Positions 17,128 through 26,026 are shown, numbered from the stretch's first letter. The stretch: 29,771 nt of DNA from Flammeovirgaceae bacterium UBA976 (GCA_002292365.1 DBBU01000025.1:21219-50989); one strand, 5' to 3'. Numbers and translations: made by a program. Notes: a model not told the origin generated them from the sequence alone.

Positions 17128-17934
17128 ATGATCAAAATTTATATCAAAATATCTCTAATAGGCCTTTTATGCTTTTTCATTACGAGTTGTACTGAGTACC
17201 AGAAATTACGTAAAACTAGTGATTGGCAGCCGAAATACGAGGCAGCCATGAAATATTATGAAAAAAAGGATTTTGCCAGAGCTATTGGTCTTTTCGATGA
17301 TATACTCCCTATTATTCGAGGTACCAAGGAAGCCGAATTGGCCAATTTCTTTTATGCCTACGCGCACTACTACCAAGATTTATTTATTCTGAGCGCCCAT
17401 TATTTTCAAACCTTCTTGGAAGTTTATTCCCGGAGTGATTTAGCACTTGAGGCCAATTATATGTTTGGCTACTCGCTCTACATGCAATCGCCAGAATATG
17501 ATTTAGACCAAACGCCGAGCTATGAAGCTATCAATGTGATGCAGAACTTCATCAATCAATACCCCACTTCAAAATTTGCGAAAAATGCAGGAGGAATTGT
17601 TAACGAACTAGAACTTAAACTGGAAAAAAAAGAATTTGAAAATGCAAGATTATATCTTAAACTACGAAAATATGAGGCGGCCATCGTAACTTTAGAAGAT
17701 TTCATCAAGGAATTCCCAGGTTCTTCTTTTCAAGAAGAGGCTTTCTTCTTGACCATCAAGACAGCACATGACTATGCGCAAGCCAGCATTCGTTCGGTAC
17801 AAAATAAACGTTTTAAATCTTGTGTAGATAAGTATCAAACTTTCGTTGATAAATATCCTAACAGTAATTTTTTAAAAGAAGCAGAAGAATATTATGTGAA
17901 TTGTACAAATTTTTTATCTAAATTTGATCTTTGA
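17128..17934 (+). CDS. bamD: Outer membrane assembly lipoprotein BamD
   Basis: This 268-residue lipoprotein of the BAM complex assists insertion of outer membrane barrels. The signal peptide ends in a lipobox (FITSC) with C21 as the lipidated cysteine. The mature part is a series of TPR-like helical hairpins: YEKKDFARAIGLFDDIL, FFYAYAHYYQDLFILSAHYF, YMFGYSLYMQSPEYDLDQTP, LRKYEAAIVTLEDFIKEFPGS and KYQTFVDKYPNS. The QSPEYDLDQ stretch is a BamD hallmark. Length is normal. It starts an apparent operon in which rpoZ follows after 14 bases. Confidence 0.94.
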   Translation: MIKIYIKISLIGLLCFFITSCTEYQKLRKTSDWQPKYEAAMKYYEKKDFARAIGLFDDILPIIRGTKEAELANFFYAYAHYYQDLFILSAHYFQTFLEVYSRSDLALEANYMFGYSLYMQSPEYDLDQTPSYEAINVMQNFINQYPTSKFAKNAGGIVNELELKLEKKEFENARLYLKLRKYEAAIVTLEDFIKEFPGSSFQEEAFFLTIKTAHDYAQASIRSVQNKRFKSCVDKYQTFVDKYPNSNFLKEAEEYYVNCTNFLSKFDL

Positions 17935-17948
17935 AATATTTATAGATT

Positions 17949-18275
17949 ATGGCTTCGGACGCATCACTCAAAACAATAGAGAGTTCTTTACTATCAGAAC
18001 CTACAGAAAATATATATGAATCTTTGGTAATCATAGGCAAACGTGCCCGACAAATCTCAAGCATTCAGAAAGAGGAATTGAATGGAAAATTGGCTGAATT
18101 TGCCTCTACCGTTGATAATCTAGAGGAAATTTTTGAAAACAGAGAACAAATTGAAATATCTAAATTTTACGAGCGGATGCCAAAGCCAACTACCACAGCG
18201 ACCGAGGAATTCCTCAACGATGAGGTAATATTCAGAAGACGGGATGAAAATGACGCAGAGGGCATAAAATTATAA
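17949..18275 (+). CDS. rpoZ: RNA polymerase omega subunit
   Basis: This 108-residue protein is the small omega subunit that helps RNA polymerase beta' fold and assemble. The signature lies near residues 25-37 (ESLVIIGKRARQIS), matching the conserved omega region where other bacteria have a basic VxRARQ-like stretch. It is followed by helical segments (LAEFASTVDNLEEIFENREQ) and an acidic tail typical of Bacteroidota omega. Its place between bamD and coaBC is the usual order in this phylum. Separate ppGpp contacts cannot be judged from sequence alone. Confidence 0.9.
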   Translation: MASDASLKTIESSLLSEPTENIYESLVIIGKRARQISSIQKEELNGKLAEFASTVDNLEEIFENREQIEISKFYERMPKPTTTATEEFLNDEVIFRRRDENDAEGIKL

Positions 18276-18288
18276 CTTGCCCAAGCCT

Positions 18289-19482
18289 ATGCTGGCAGGA
18301 AAAAAAATTCTTTTAGCCGTTAGCGGATCTATTGCAGCTTACAAATCAGCATTGATTGTACGGCTTTTAATGAAAGAGCAAGCTGAGGTACGGGTCATTA
18401 TGACGGAAAGTGCCAAAAAATTTGTTACCCCTACCACCCTATCCACCCTATCGAAACGACCCATCTATACCTCTTTTTATAAGAACAATTCAGAAGAATG
18501 GCACAATCATGTTGCTCTCGGTCTTTGGGCAGATGTGCTGATCATTGCACCGGCCTCGGCTCATACCCTCTCAAAAATGGCACAAGGTCTATGTGATAAT
18601 TTTCTATTGTCTGTCTTTCTTTCGGCAAGATGTCCTGTATATTTCGCTCCAGCAATGGATCTAGACATGTTGGCGCATCCAGCAACTCAAAAAAATATTA
18701 ATCTACTGGTATCACGTGGAAACCAACTCATTGCCTCTGATGTAGGCGAACTTGCCAGTGGTCTGAACGGAAAAGGAAGAATGGCTGCGCCAGAAACCAT
18801 CATTAATATTCTGGAAGCTCATTTCAAAATAGGACCCTTTCACAATAAAAAAGTATTGATTACCTCCGGCCCTACCTATGAGGCTATTGACTCAGTTAGG
18901 TTTATTGGAAATCATTCTTCTGGTAAAATGGGACATGCCTTGGCCACTTTATTTGCTGAGCAAGGGGCTCAAGTTGTATTTATTTCTGGTCCTGTAAAAG
19001 ATTACCCTAAACACACTGACATCAAGGTCATAAAGGTCACATCTACTAATGAAATGCTGGATGCATGTATTCAGCAATATGTAGAGATCGACTTTGCGGT
19101 TTTTACTGCTGCAGTAGCCGATTACAAACCCAGCGAGCCGTTTGAAAAAAAGCATAAAAAGGATGGTAATCCTCTAAAAATAACCTTGATTGAAAATCCA
19201 GACATTGCTCATGAATTGGGTAAACTAAAAACTGAAAAACAAATCCATGTTGGATTTGCCCTAGAAACCCATAACGAAGAGGCCTCTGCTAAAGCGAAAA
19301 TAAATCGTAAAAATTTAGATCTTATTGTTCTAAATTCGTTACAAGATATTGGTGTCGGTTTTGGTCAAGATACCAATAAAGTCACCATTTATGATCGCTT
19401 TGAAAAACGATTTTCTTTTGATTTAAAGGATAAAAAAGAAGTTGCTCAAGATATTTTGAAAATAATGGAAAGCTATGCTTAA
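18289..19482 (+). CDS. coaBC: Bifunctional phosphopantothenoylcysteine decarboxylase / phosphopantothenate-cysteine ligase
   Basis: This 397-residue enzyme carries out two CoA-synthesis steps: joining cysteine to phosphopantothenate, then decarboxylating the product. The ATG at 18289 gives the usual N terminus (GKKILLAVSGSIAAYK); an in-frame TTG at 18277, one base after the rpoZ stop, would add four residues. The CoaC flavoprotein domain (1 to about 178) has catalytic H74 (WHNHVALG), PASAHT and PAMDLDM. The conserved cysteine of E. coli CoaC (C158) corresponds here to S157 in GELASGLNGKGRM. The CoaB domain (about 186-397) has TSGPTYEAID, FIGNHSSGKMG and TAAVADYKP. The next gene's ATG overlaps the stop region by 8 bases. 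Confidence 0.94.
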   Translation: MLAGKKILLAVSGSIAAYKSALIVRLLMKEQAEVRVIMTESAKKFVTPTTLSTLSKRPIYTSFYKNNSEEWHNHVALGLWADVLIIAPASAHTLSKMAQGLCDNFLLSVFLSARCPVYFAPAMDLDMLAHPATQKNINLLVSRGNQLIASDVGELASGLNGKGRMAAPETIINILEAHFKIGPFHNKKVLITSGPTYEAIDSVRFIGNHSSGKMGHALATLFAEQGAQVVFISGPVKDYPKHTDIKVIKVTSTNEMLDACIQQYVEIDFAVFTAAVADYKPSEPFEKKHKKDGNPLKITLIENPDIAHELGKLKTEKQIHVGFALETHNEEASAKAKINRKNLDLIVLNSLQDIGVGFGQDTNKVTIYDRFEKRFSFDLKDKKEVAQDILKIMESYA

Positions 19483-20371
19483 GCTCGCTGCATTAATTTT
19501 TTTTTTAATTCCGACGGTATTGCTAAGTCAAGAACTGAATTGTCGTGTAATCATCAATGCGCAGGCCATTCAAAGTAGTGACCCAAGTACTATTTCCGAA
19601 ATGGAAATTACCTTTAGCGAATTTCTCAATAATACAAAATGGACTTCTGATCAATTTAAGGTTGAAGAAAGAATTAATTGTAATATTGTTATCACACTGA
19701 CAGACGCAAGTGATCCTGCATTGGGGCAATACCAAGCCTCCGTACAGGTACTCTCCTCTAGACCGGTATTTAACACCAATCATGAAACAATCCTATTGAA
19801 TTTTGGTGATAGAGATTGGGTATTTGAATATGTTAATTCACAGCCCATCATCTATAATGAAAATAGCTTTATTGATAACCTTTCTTCTCTTCTATCATAT
19901 TATGCTTTAGTCATCATTGGCTTGGATTATGATTCATTTGGAAGGCTAAGAGGCGAGCCTTACTTCAATCTGGCATGGCGGGTAGTGACCAACGCCCAAA
20001 ATACTGGTTTTATGGGATGGGATCAATTTAATAGTATTAGAAATCGCTATTGGTTAGTAGAGAATTTATTGAATGCTCAAATGAAACCCATAAGAGAGGC
20101 CAGTTATCAATATCACTTACAAGGCATGGATCGTTTTTTGGAAAATCCTGAAGAGGCCAGAAAAATGATCTCTGAAAGTATCCAAAAAGTACTAAAAGTC
20201 AACCAAGAAAGGCCCCGATCGATACTTACCATTAGCTTTCTAGATGCCAAAACTGACGAGCTTAGTAAAATATTTTCAAAAGGAGATCCATCCCTTCGCA
20301 AGCGGACTTATAATATGCTTGTAAATATTGATGCAACCAAGCGTTCAGATTTTGCAGATATGATTAAATAA
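19475..20371 (+). CDS. porD: DUF4835 family protein (PorD-type, type IX secretion associated)
   Basis: This 298-residue exported protein has a signal peptide of about 18 residues (LIPTVLLS-QE). It matches the DUF4835 family of Bacteroidota through its opening (LNCRVIINAQAIQSSDPSTISEME), the FSEFLNNTKWTSDQF segment, the NSFIDNLSSLLSYYALVIIGLDYDSF core, and its position between coaBC and recN. In recent usage this family is named PorD and linked to the type IX secretion translocon; I recall that name rather than deriving it from the sequence, so the symbol is less certain than the family. It overlaps coaBC by 8 bases and shares TAATG with the small gene that follows. A role in secretion or gliding at the outer membrane is likely. 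Confidence 0.82.
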   Translation: MLKLAALIFFLIPTVLLSQELNCRVIINAQAIQSSDPSTISEMEITFSEFLNNTKWTSDQFKVEERINCNIVITLTDASDPALGQYQASVQVLSSRPVFNTNHETILLNFGDRDWVFEYVNSQPIIYNENSFIDNLSSLLSYYALVIIGLDYDSFGRLRGEPYFNLAWRVVTNAQNTGFMGWDQFNSIRNRYWLVENLLNAQMKPIREASYQYHLQGMDRFLENPEEARKMISESIQKVLKVNQERPRSILTISFLDAKTDELSKIFSKGDPSLRKRTYNMLVNIDATKRSDFADMIK

Positions 20372-20580
20372 TGCCCAGTCGACAAGTCAAAATAACTCTA
20401 TCAGATCTAGAAATTCATTTTCAAGAATGGCTCACATTTATGCGCAAAGATGGTGCGGTAATATTTGGAAAAATGATTAGTATTGAAGAAAATAAAATTT
20501 TATATCAAAATGCATCTATGAAAAAAGTCTTCATATTCCGCTCAGAATTGGATGAAGTTTGGAGAGATGTACAAACCTGA
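20371..20580 (+). CDS. Small Sm/Hfq-like protein (hypothetical)
   Basis: This 69-residue protein is not assigned to a named family. Its ATG shares the A of the DUF4835 stop (TAATG) and recN starts 5 bases after its stop, so it is translated as part of the operon. The pattern fits a five-strand Sm barrel: a helix at about 10-19, a strand WLTFMR (20-25), the KDG turn (26-28), a bent strand AVIFGKMISIEEN with G33 at the usual Sm1 glycine, a strand KILYQNA (42-48), then the Sm2-like KKVFIFRSELDEV (51-63). E. coli Hfq has the same spacing (NGIKLQGQIESFD, ILLKN, MVYKHAISTV). The Hfq YKH motif is replaced by an F-I-F-R sequence. RNA binding is inference; a plain SH3-like barrel is possible. Confidence 0.75.
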   Translation: MPSRQVKITLSDLEIHFQEWLTFMRKDGAVIFGKMISIEENKILYQNASMKKVFIFRSELDEVWRDVQT

Positions 20581-20585
20581 TCGAT

Positions 20586-22244
20586 ATGATCAAATCGCTT
20601 TCAATCATTAATTTTGCTTTAATTAAGAAATTAGAACTGATCCCTGCTCTGGGATTGAATGTCATTACGGGTGAAACGGGAGCTGGGAAATCAATTATGA
20701 TGGGTGCTTTAGGTCTTCTCATGGGCCGTCGTGCGGATAGTAAAGCCCTATGGGATGCCTCTAAAAAATGCCAAATCGAAGGGCATTTTGACATCTCTGC
20801 CTATGAGCTTCAATCTTTTTTTGAAACCCATGAGCTCGACTATGAAACGGAGACCATCATTCGTAGAGAGGTTTCTCCCAACGGAAAAAGTAGGGCCTTT
20901 ATCAATGATACTCCCGTAAATTTAGAGGTACTCAAAACCTTTGCTTTAAAACTCATGGATATCCATTCTCAAAATGAGTCCTTAAATCTAGGAAATCACC
21001 AATACCAACTTGACGTATTAGATCAGTTTTCACTTAATGCAGGTCAGCTCAAAGCCTACAAAAGGGCCTACGAGATCTATCAACACCGGAAAAAGACATA
21101 TGAAGAGTTGGTTTTATGGCATTCTACCTCTCGAAAGAATCAAGATTATGAACGTCATAATCTTCAAGAATTAGAAGATGCGGGGCTAGATGATATTGAT
21201 TTAGAAAAGCTAGAGCAAAATTTGACAATCATGCAACATGCAGAGGAAATTAAACTAAAGCTCTCTCAGGCGATCCATATATTAGATGAGGAAGACTTTT
21301 CTGTAATCAAACAACTGGAACTATTGGATACATTAATGATATCTATCAGTAGTCTGTCAAGAACATTTAAAGAGGCTCAAGGAAGAATCACAAGCTCTTT
21401 AATTGAATTAAAAGATGTCTTTGAAGTTCTCCTAGAGAAACGAGAACAGATTGAATTCGATCCTCAGAGAATAGCCGAATTTAACGAACAACGCTCACTA
21501 ATTTATCGCTTGCAACAAAAACATGAACTTCATACAATGAACGGCCTCATTGATCTGAGGAAGCAATTATCTGAGAAACTTAATGAAATGGATCATCTTG
21601 ATGAAAAACTCAATGTATCAAAAGAGCAAATGGATCTAGCTATGAATCAACTAATGATACAGGGTACAGCACTTTCAAAACTTCGTCAGCAATCAGCTCT
21701 TAATTTTGAGCGGGAAATCACAGATATCATTCATGACATTGGTATTGAAAATGGTCAAGTCAAAATTGAAATAGAAGTCGTTGAACCTAATAAAAATGGG
21801 ATCAACAAATGTTCCATTCAATTTTCAGCCAATAAAGGTGTCGCTCCACAATCACTTAAAAATATCGCCTCTGGTGGTGAATTGTCTCGACTCATTTTTG
21901 CTATAAAATATTTAATCGCGGATAAAATTGCGTTACCTACGCTTATTTTCGATGAAATCGACACTGGAATTTCGGGAGAAATCGCAATTAAAATGGTTAA
22001 AATGATGAAAACCATGTCAAAAAATCATCAGGTTATCTCCATTAGTCATTTACCCCAATTTGCCGCCGGAGGAGAGGCTCACTTCTTTGTCTACAAAGAC
22101 CATAGTGCCGATAAGTCCGTCACCAAAATCAAAGAATTGGTAGCCGAAGAACGTATCGAAGCCATCGCCCAAATGATTGCAGGAGCGCATCCTACGGAAA
22201 GTGCCTTTAAAAGTGCGCGGGAATTATTGTCATTACCCCAATAA
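20586..22244 (+). CDS. recN: DNA repair protein RecN
   Basis: This 552-residue SMC-like ATPase acts in double-strand break repair. The ATG at 20586 gives the standard RecN start (MIKSLSIINFALIKKLEL); an in-frame ATG at 20559 inside the previous gene would add nine unrelated residues. Walker A is GETGAGKS (29-36). The central part is coiled coil (for example ERHNLQELEDAGLDD, MDHLDEKLNVSKEQMDLAMNQ), then the ABC signature IASGGELSR, Walker B LIFDEIDTGISGE and the H-loop ISHLPQFAA. FINDTPVNLEVLK and LMDIHSQNESLNLG are typical RecN blocks. Length is normal. It ends the bamD-rpoZ-coaBC-DUF4835-small protein run; fabI follows after 41 bases with its own -7 element. Confidence 0.96.
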   Translation: MIKSLSIINFALIKKLELIPALGLNVITGETGAGKSIMMGALGLLMGRRADSKALWDASKKCQIEGHFDISAYELQSFFETHELDYETETIIRREVSPNGKSRAFINDTPVNLEVLKTFALKLMDIHSQNESLNLGNHQYQLDVLDQFSLNAGQLKAYKRAYEIYQHRKKTYEELVLWHSTSRKNQDYERHNLQELEDAGLDDIDLEKLEQNLTIMQHAEEIKLKLSQAIHILDEEDFSVIKQLELLDTLMISISSLSRTFKEAQGRITSSLIELKDVFEVLLEKREQIEFDPQRIAEFNEQRSLIYRLQQKHELHTMNGLIDLRKQLSEKLNEMDHLDEKLNVSKEQMDLAMNQLMIQGTALSKLRQQSALNFEREITDIIHDIGIENGQVKIEIEVVEPNKNGINKCSIQFSANKGVAPQSLKNIASGGELSRLIFAIKYLIADKIALPTLIFDEIDTGISGEIAIKMVKMMKTMSKNHQVISISHLPQFAAGGEAHFFVYKDHSADKSVTKIKELVAEERIEAIAQMIAGAHPTESAFKSARELLSLPQ

Positions 22245-22259
22245 ACAAATAGTTTTCAT

Positions 22260-22267
22260 TATTTTTG
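22260..22267 (+). promoter_or_regulatory. -7 element of fabI
   Basis: TATTTTTG matches TAnnTTTG, 18 bases before the fabI ATG. No convincing -33 element is visible. Confidence 0.5.
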
Positions 22268-22285
22268 TGACTTAATATTAAAGAA

Positions 22286-23098
22286 ATGGCTTATAATCTA
22301 TTGAAAGGTAAAAGAGGAATCATATTTGGAGCTTTAGATGAAAGCTCAATTGCATGGAAAGTTGCCCTCAAAGCCCATGATGAAGGTGCTCAGTTCACTT
22401 TAAGTAATGCTCCTATTGCCATGCGAATGGGTGAAATTAACAATTTAGGAGAGATTTGTGGTGCAGAAATCGTTTCCGCTGACGCCACTTCTCTAGAAGA
22501 CCTAGAACTTTTAATCAGTAAATCAACTGAGATTTTGGGAGGAAAATTAGATTTCGTTCTTCATTCGATCGGAATGAGTCCAAATGTTCGCAAGAAAAAA
22601 TCTTATGGCAATTTGAACTACGATTGGTTTCAAAAATCACTCGATGTATCGGCACTTTCTTTCCATAAAGTCATGCAGGTAGGTGAAAAATTAGATGCCT
22701 TTAATGAATGGGGTTCCATTTTAGCCCTTTCCTACATTGCGGCACAAAGAACTTTTCCAGATTACTCGGACATGGCCCAAGCAAAAGCAGTATTAGAATC
22801 CATTGCGCGGAGTTATGGCTATCGACTGGGTCAAAGCAAAAAAATAAGAGTAAATACGATTTCGCAGTCGCCAACTTGGACGACTGCAGGTTCAGGTGTC
22901 CCAGGATTTGATATTTTTTATGATTATGCAGATAAAATGTCCCCTTTAGGAAATGCTTCTGCCGAAGCATGTGCAGATTATTGCATTTCATTATTCTCAG
23001 ATTTTACTAAAATGGTTACTATGCAAAATCTCATGCATGATGGAGGATTTTCATCATCAGGAATGACCGATAAAATCGTGGAAACACTGCAAAAATAA
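22286..23098 (+). CDS. fabI: Enoyl-[acyl-carrier-protein] reductase (FabI type)
   Basis: This 270-residue short-chain dehydrogenase reduces enoyl-ACP in the last step of each fatty acid elongation cycle. Family marks are the N-terminal GKRGIIFGALDESSIAWKVA (atypical cofactor loop of FabI), LDFVLHSIGMSP, LALSYIAAQRTFPDY, and the catalytic tyrosine-lysine pair Y160 and K167 separated by six residues. Y150 corresponds to the second conserved FabI tyrosine. RVNTISQSPTWTTAGSGV is the substrate-loop region. Length is close to other FabI proteins (about 260-270). It is monocistronic with a short leader; 123 bases without clear genes separate it from ispE. This enzyme class is the usual triclosan target, although sensitivity cannot be judged here. 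Confidence 0.93.
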   Translation: MAYNLLKGKRGIIFGALDESSIAWKVALKAHDEGAQFTLSNAPIAMRMGEINNLGEICGAEIVSADATSLEDLELLISKSTEILGGKLDFVLHSIGMSPNVRKKKSYGNLNYDWFQKSLDVSALSFHKVMQVGEKLDAFNEWGSILALSYIAAQRTFPDYSDMAQAKAVLESIARSYGYRLGQSKKIRVNTISQSPTWTTAGSGVPGFDIFYDYADKMSPLGNASAEACADYCISLFSDFTKMVTMQNLMHDGGFSSSGMTDKIVETLQK

Positions 23099-23221
23099 AA
23101 TTGATTTCAGAAAGCTCATTTGATCTAATCTTTTGAGGCCAATTCTTATCATTTTGTCTATATTGATTGGAAAAATGATCGGTTAATCAATTGGTAAACT
23201 ATTAATAACTTAAATTGTCTC

Positions 23222-24043
23222 ATGATTACCTTTCCTAACTCGAAAATTAATCTTGGGCTGAACGTTCTCAGTAAAAGAGCAGATGGATTTCATGATATTG
23301 AAACCTGTATGTATCCCTTACTTTGGCATGACATTTTAGAGATTGTACCGGCAAAATCATTTTCTTTTGTTCAAACAGGACGCGCCATCCCAGGTGAACC
23401 TACGCATAACCTGTGCATAAAAGCCTATGAACTCATTAAAAAACATTACAGCATACCCCCCATCAACATACATTTACATAAAGTCATTCCTATGGGTGCT
23501 GGCTTAGGCGGCGGATCCGCAGATGCAGCATTTACGATCAGGATGCTTAATCAGCTTTTTTCATTGAAAATCACCAGTAGACACCTTAAACATTATGCTA
23601 GTTTACTGGGAAGTGATTGCCCCTTTTTTATAGATAATTTACCTGCCATTGCCTCCAAAACAGGGACAAAGTTGAAACTTTATGAACTCAATTTATCAAA
23701 ATATTACATTATTGTAATATTTCCTGATCTACATACGAGCACCTCACATGCTTATGCCAATATCCAACCGAAAATATCCGAAAATTCATTGGAAGACTCA
23801 TTGAAAGATTTAAAAAAATGGCACTTCACACTACATAATGACTTTGAGGAGTCCTTGTTCAGAAACATACCTACCTTGGCTAGAATAAAATCACGATTAT
23901 ATGATCAAGGCGCCTTTTATGCTGCTATGAGTGGATCAGGATCTGCCCTTTATGGCCTGTTTGAAGAACCTCCAGCCATTACTACTTTTCAAAAATACGA
24001 ATGTATTCTTCGTTCATTGACACTTCCAACTACATCATCTTAA
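23222..24043 (+). CDS. ispE: 4-diphosphocytidyl-2-C-methyl-D-erythritol kinase
   Basis: This 273-residue GHMP kinase phosphorylates CDP-methylerythritol in the MEP isoprenoid pathway. K8 in FPNSKINLGLNV and D132 in GSDCPFFI correspond to the conserved catalytic lysine and aspartate. The ATP-binding GHMP motif PMGAGLGGGSADAA is at residues 90-103, and the third motif AAMSGSGSALYG closes the fold. ADGFHDIETCMYPL is a typical IspE opening. Length is at the short end of normal. The 3' end overlaps the convergent EamA gene by 9 bases, so the two transcripts are complementary at their ends. No -7 element of the consensus type is clear upstream. Confidence 0.94.
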   Translation: MITFPNSKINLGLNVLSKRADGFHDIETCMYPLLWHDILEIVPAKSFSFVQTGRAIPGEPTHNLCIKAYELIKKHYSIPPINIHLHKVIPMGAGLGGGSADAAFTIRMLNQLFSLKITSRHLKHYASLLGSDCPFFIDNLPAIASKTGTKLKLYELNLSKYYIIVIFPDLHTSTSHAYANIQPKISENSLEDSLKDLKKWHFTLHNDFEESLFRNIPTLARIKSRLYDQGAFYAAMSGSGSALYGLFEEPPAITTFQKYECILRSLTLPTTSS

Positions 24044-24946
24044 AATATCAGTCTCTAAGGCCTTCCTTTTTCTTTTGCGATTGAGTAGTGGATACAACAA
24101 TACGGAAGACAAAATTAAACCCGTACCTAAATAAAAACCAACACTCATTTTCTCGCTATCACCAAAAACCAACAAGGCCAATATAATTCCATAAATAGGC
24201 TCCAAGTTAATGGTCAAATTAACAAAAAAAGCGGAGAGGCGCTTCATCAATTTAATAGAATAGGAAACTGCAAATACCGTACAAACACTCGCCAATATGA
24301 GTAGCCACATTGCCTGTTCTAAAGTTGGCCAGTCAAAAACTTCATGACTCGCATAAAGAAAATAGAAAGGTAAACTTATACCCGTAAATAGGCATGCGAA
24401 TATCATTTCATAAAAGGTGATGACAAAATGATCATCGCTTTTTATCAATGATACATTAATAATAGAAAAAAGTGCGGCTAAAATAGCAGCTACTATCGCA
24501 AAAGAGAGTCCTAAAAAATACTGGCTTTCCATATTGAAGACAATCAAAATTCCCAATAAAGCCAATAGACTCAACAAAACTTCAAACAGCTGTATTTGCT
24601 TTTTAAAAAAAAGAGGCTCAATAATGCTGGTCCAAAAAGAGGTTGTGGCCATACCCACTAAACAAACAGCAGCAGTTGATATTTTTGCTGACAAGAAAAA
24701 AAGCCCCCAATGGGCTGCTAATAAACACCCCACAATGCTTGTTTTCAATAAAGAACGACGCGAACTCAACAAAAAGGATTGCTTCAATGAAAAAAGAACA
24801 ATAACCAATAAGACCGCAGCAATACCGGTACGATAAAAGACAATTTCAACCGGCGTAAGGTCAATTAACAAACCTATAACCGCCGTAAACCCCCATATAA
24901 GTACAATGAAATGTAGAAAGATAATGTCTTTGCTTTTCTGCTTCAT
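24035..24946 (-). CDS. EamA/DMT-family transporter
   Basis: This 303-residue integral membrane protein has about ten hydrophobic helices arranged as two EamA repeats, as in the drug/metabolite transporter superfamily. The first repeat opens with FLHFIVLIWGFTAVIGLLIDLTP, the TPVEIVFYRTG segment being the usual loop; the second starts near FLGLSFAIVAAILAALFSI and ends with LEPIYGIILALLVFGD. The C terminus is basic (RKRKRK). Members export amino acids, purines or other metabolites. The ATG overlaps the lptG-like stop in an ATGA, so it is the last gene of the tgt operon. The substrate cannot be inferred. Confidence 0.9.
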   Translation of the reverse strand: MKQKSKDIIFLHFIVLIWGFTAVIGLLIDLTPVEIVFYRTGIAAVLLVIVLFSLKQSFLLSSRRSLLKTSIVGCLLAAHWGLFFLSAKISTAAVCLVGMATTSFWTSIIEPLFFKKQIQLFEVLLSLLALLGILIVFNMESQYFLGLSFAIVAAILAALFSIINVSLIKSDDHFVITFYEMIFACLFTGISLPFYFLYASHEVFDWPTLEQAMWLLILASVCTVFAVSYSIKLMKRLSAFFVNLTINLEPIYGIILALLVFGDSEKMSVGFYLGTGLILSSVLLYPLLNRKRKRKALETDILR

Positions 24947-26019
24947 CTAGGCACCGTACGATATAAAACCACTCCTACCAGACCGAAAAATATATTGGGC
25001 ATCCATACTGCTAAAAAAGGACTGTCAAATGTGTTGGCCTCGGCTAAAGCCCTGGAAAGCATGAAAGCAATCACAAATAGAAAGGCTATTAAAAATCCCA
25101 AAGCAATCTGAACACCCGTCCCTTGCCTTGATTTTTTTGAAGAGACGATGATTCCTATGAAGGTCAGAATGATCACTGAAAAGGGAGACATGAACCTAAT
25201 GTACTTTTCAATTTTATAGATATCTACATCAGCTGACCCTCTTAAGGTCTGTTGATCAATATGATCATTCAATTCACTCATGGTTAAAGTCTCCCACAAT
25301 CTCTCTTGATTCTCAAAATCAACAGGGGATACGTTCAATACCGTGTCCATAACATCTCCACTATAGATCATTTCATCCGCCTCGTTAAAGACGCGCCTAT
25401 TCCATCTATTCAGCCTCCATTTATGACCTACCGTATCCCATTTCATCGTACGCGCGTAGAGCTTTTCATTCAAAATACCATTTTCGATCTGCTCTAAGGT
25501 GATATTATAACCTACATTGCCTTGGTTGTTATATCGATCCATATAAATATACAGATCTGGAGCCACTCGAATATGAATATTTCGATCATTGAAATAAAAG
25601 GCCTTTTTTACATATTGTAGTTCAAAAGCAATTCTAAATTTATTGGTCTCAGGAATGAGATAGGAATTTGCCAGAAAACTTAGGAATCCAATTAGTACAG
25701 CCCCCATAAAATAGGGTAGCATGAATCTCTTAAAACTGACCCCACTTGCCAGTATCGCCACTATTTCTGTTTTTGCCGCTAACTTTGCAGTGACGAATAC
25801 GGTGGATATAAAGATGATAATAGGTGTCAAAAAGCTGGCCATATAAGGTATGTAGGTCAAGAAGTAATGTAAAATTTCTTCGCTGGCTACGTCATTTTTA
25901 ATGAAATTGTCGTTCTTCTCTGTAAAATCAATAATGACAATGATGAAAATCAAGATGGACATCACAAAGATGAAAGCTCCTAAAAATTTTTTAAGAATGT
26001 ATACATCAAGTTTTTTCAT
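24943..26019 (-). CDS. lptG: LptG/YjgP-YjgQ family LPS export permease
   Basis: This 358-residue inner-membrane permease belongs to the family that, with LptB, extracts LPS and passes it to the periplasmic bridge. It has the usual arrangement: N-terminal helices beginning KLDVYILKKFLGAFIFVMSI, a segment FISTVFVTAKLAAKTEIVAILASGVSFKRF that contains the coupling region, a periplasmic beta domain (about 130-260) and three C-terminal helices. The TEIVAILASGVSF block is diagnostic. Whether it acts as LptG or LptF cannot be told from one gene, so the symbol is the family name in common use. It starts 7 bases after the tgt stop, an arrangement common in Bacteroidota, and overlaps the EamA gene by 4 bases. 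Confidence 0.88.
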   Translation of the reverse strand: MKKLDVYILKKFLGAFIFVMSILIFIIVIIDFTEKNDNFIKNDVASEEILHYFLTYIPYMASFLTPIIIFISTVFVTAKLAAKTEIVAILASGVSFKRFMLPYFMGAVLIGFLSFLANSYLIPETNKFRIAFELQYVKKAFYFNDRNIHIRVAPDLYIYMDRYNNQGNVGYNITLEQIENGILNEKLYARTMKWDTVGHKWRLNRWNRRVFNEADEMIYSGDVMDTVLNVSPVDFENQERLWETLTMSELNDHIDQQTLRGSADVDIYKIEKYIRFMSPFSVIILTFIGIIVSSKKSRQGTGVQIALGFLIAFLFVIAFMLSRALAEANTFDSPFLAVWMPNIFFGLVGVVLYRTVPR

Positions 26020-26026
26020 AACATAT

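Noticed and set aside
20531..20794. An 87-residue reverse frame across the recN start
   Set aside because: It overlaps two supported forward genes in the opposite strand and has no independent evidence.
23099..23221. Inverted repeat TCATTTT...AAAATGA between fabI and ispE as a terminator
   Set aside because: The loop is over 15 bases and the stem is all A/T apart from one G/C pair, which is common by chance in this AT-rich region.
24534..24836. A 100-residue forward open frame opposite the EamA transporter
   Set aside because: It is antisense to transmembrane codons, is lysine/threonine rich with no motifs, and is explained as a shadow.
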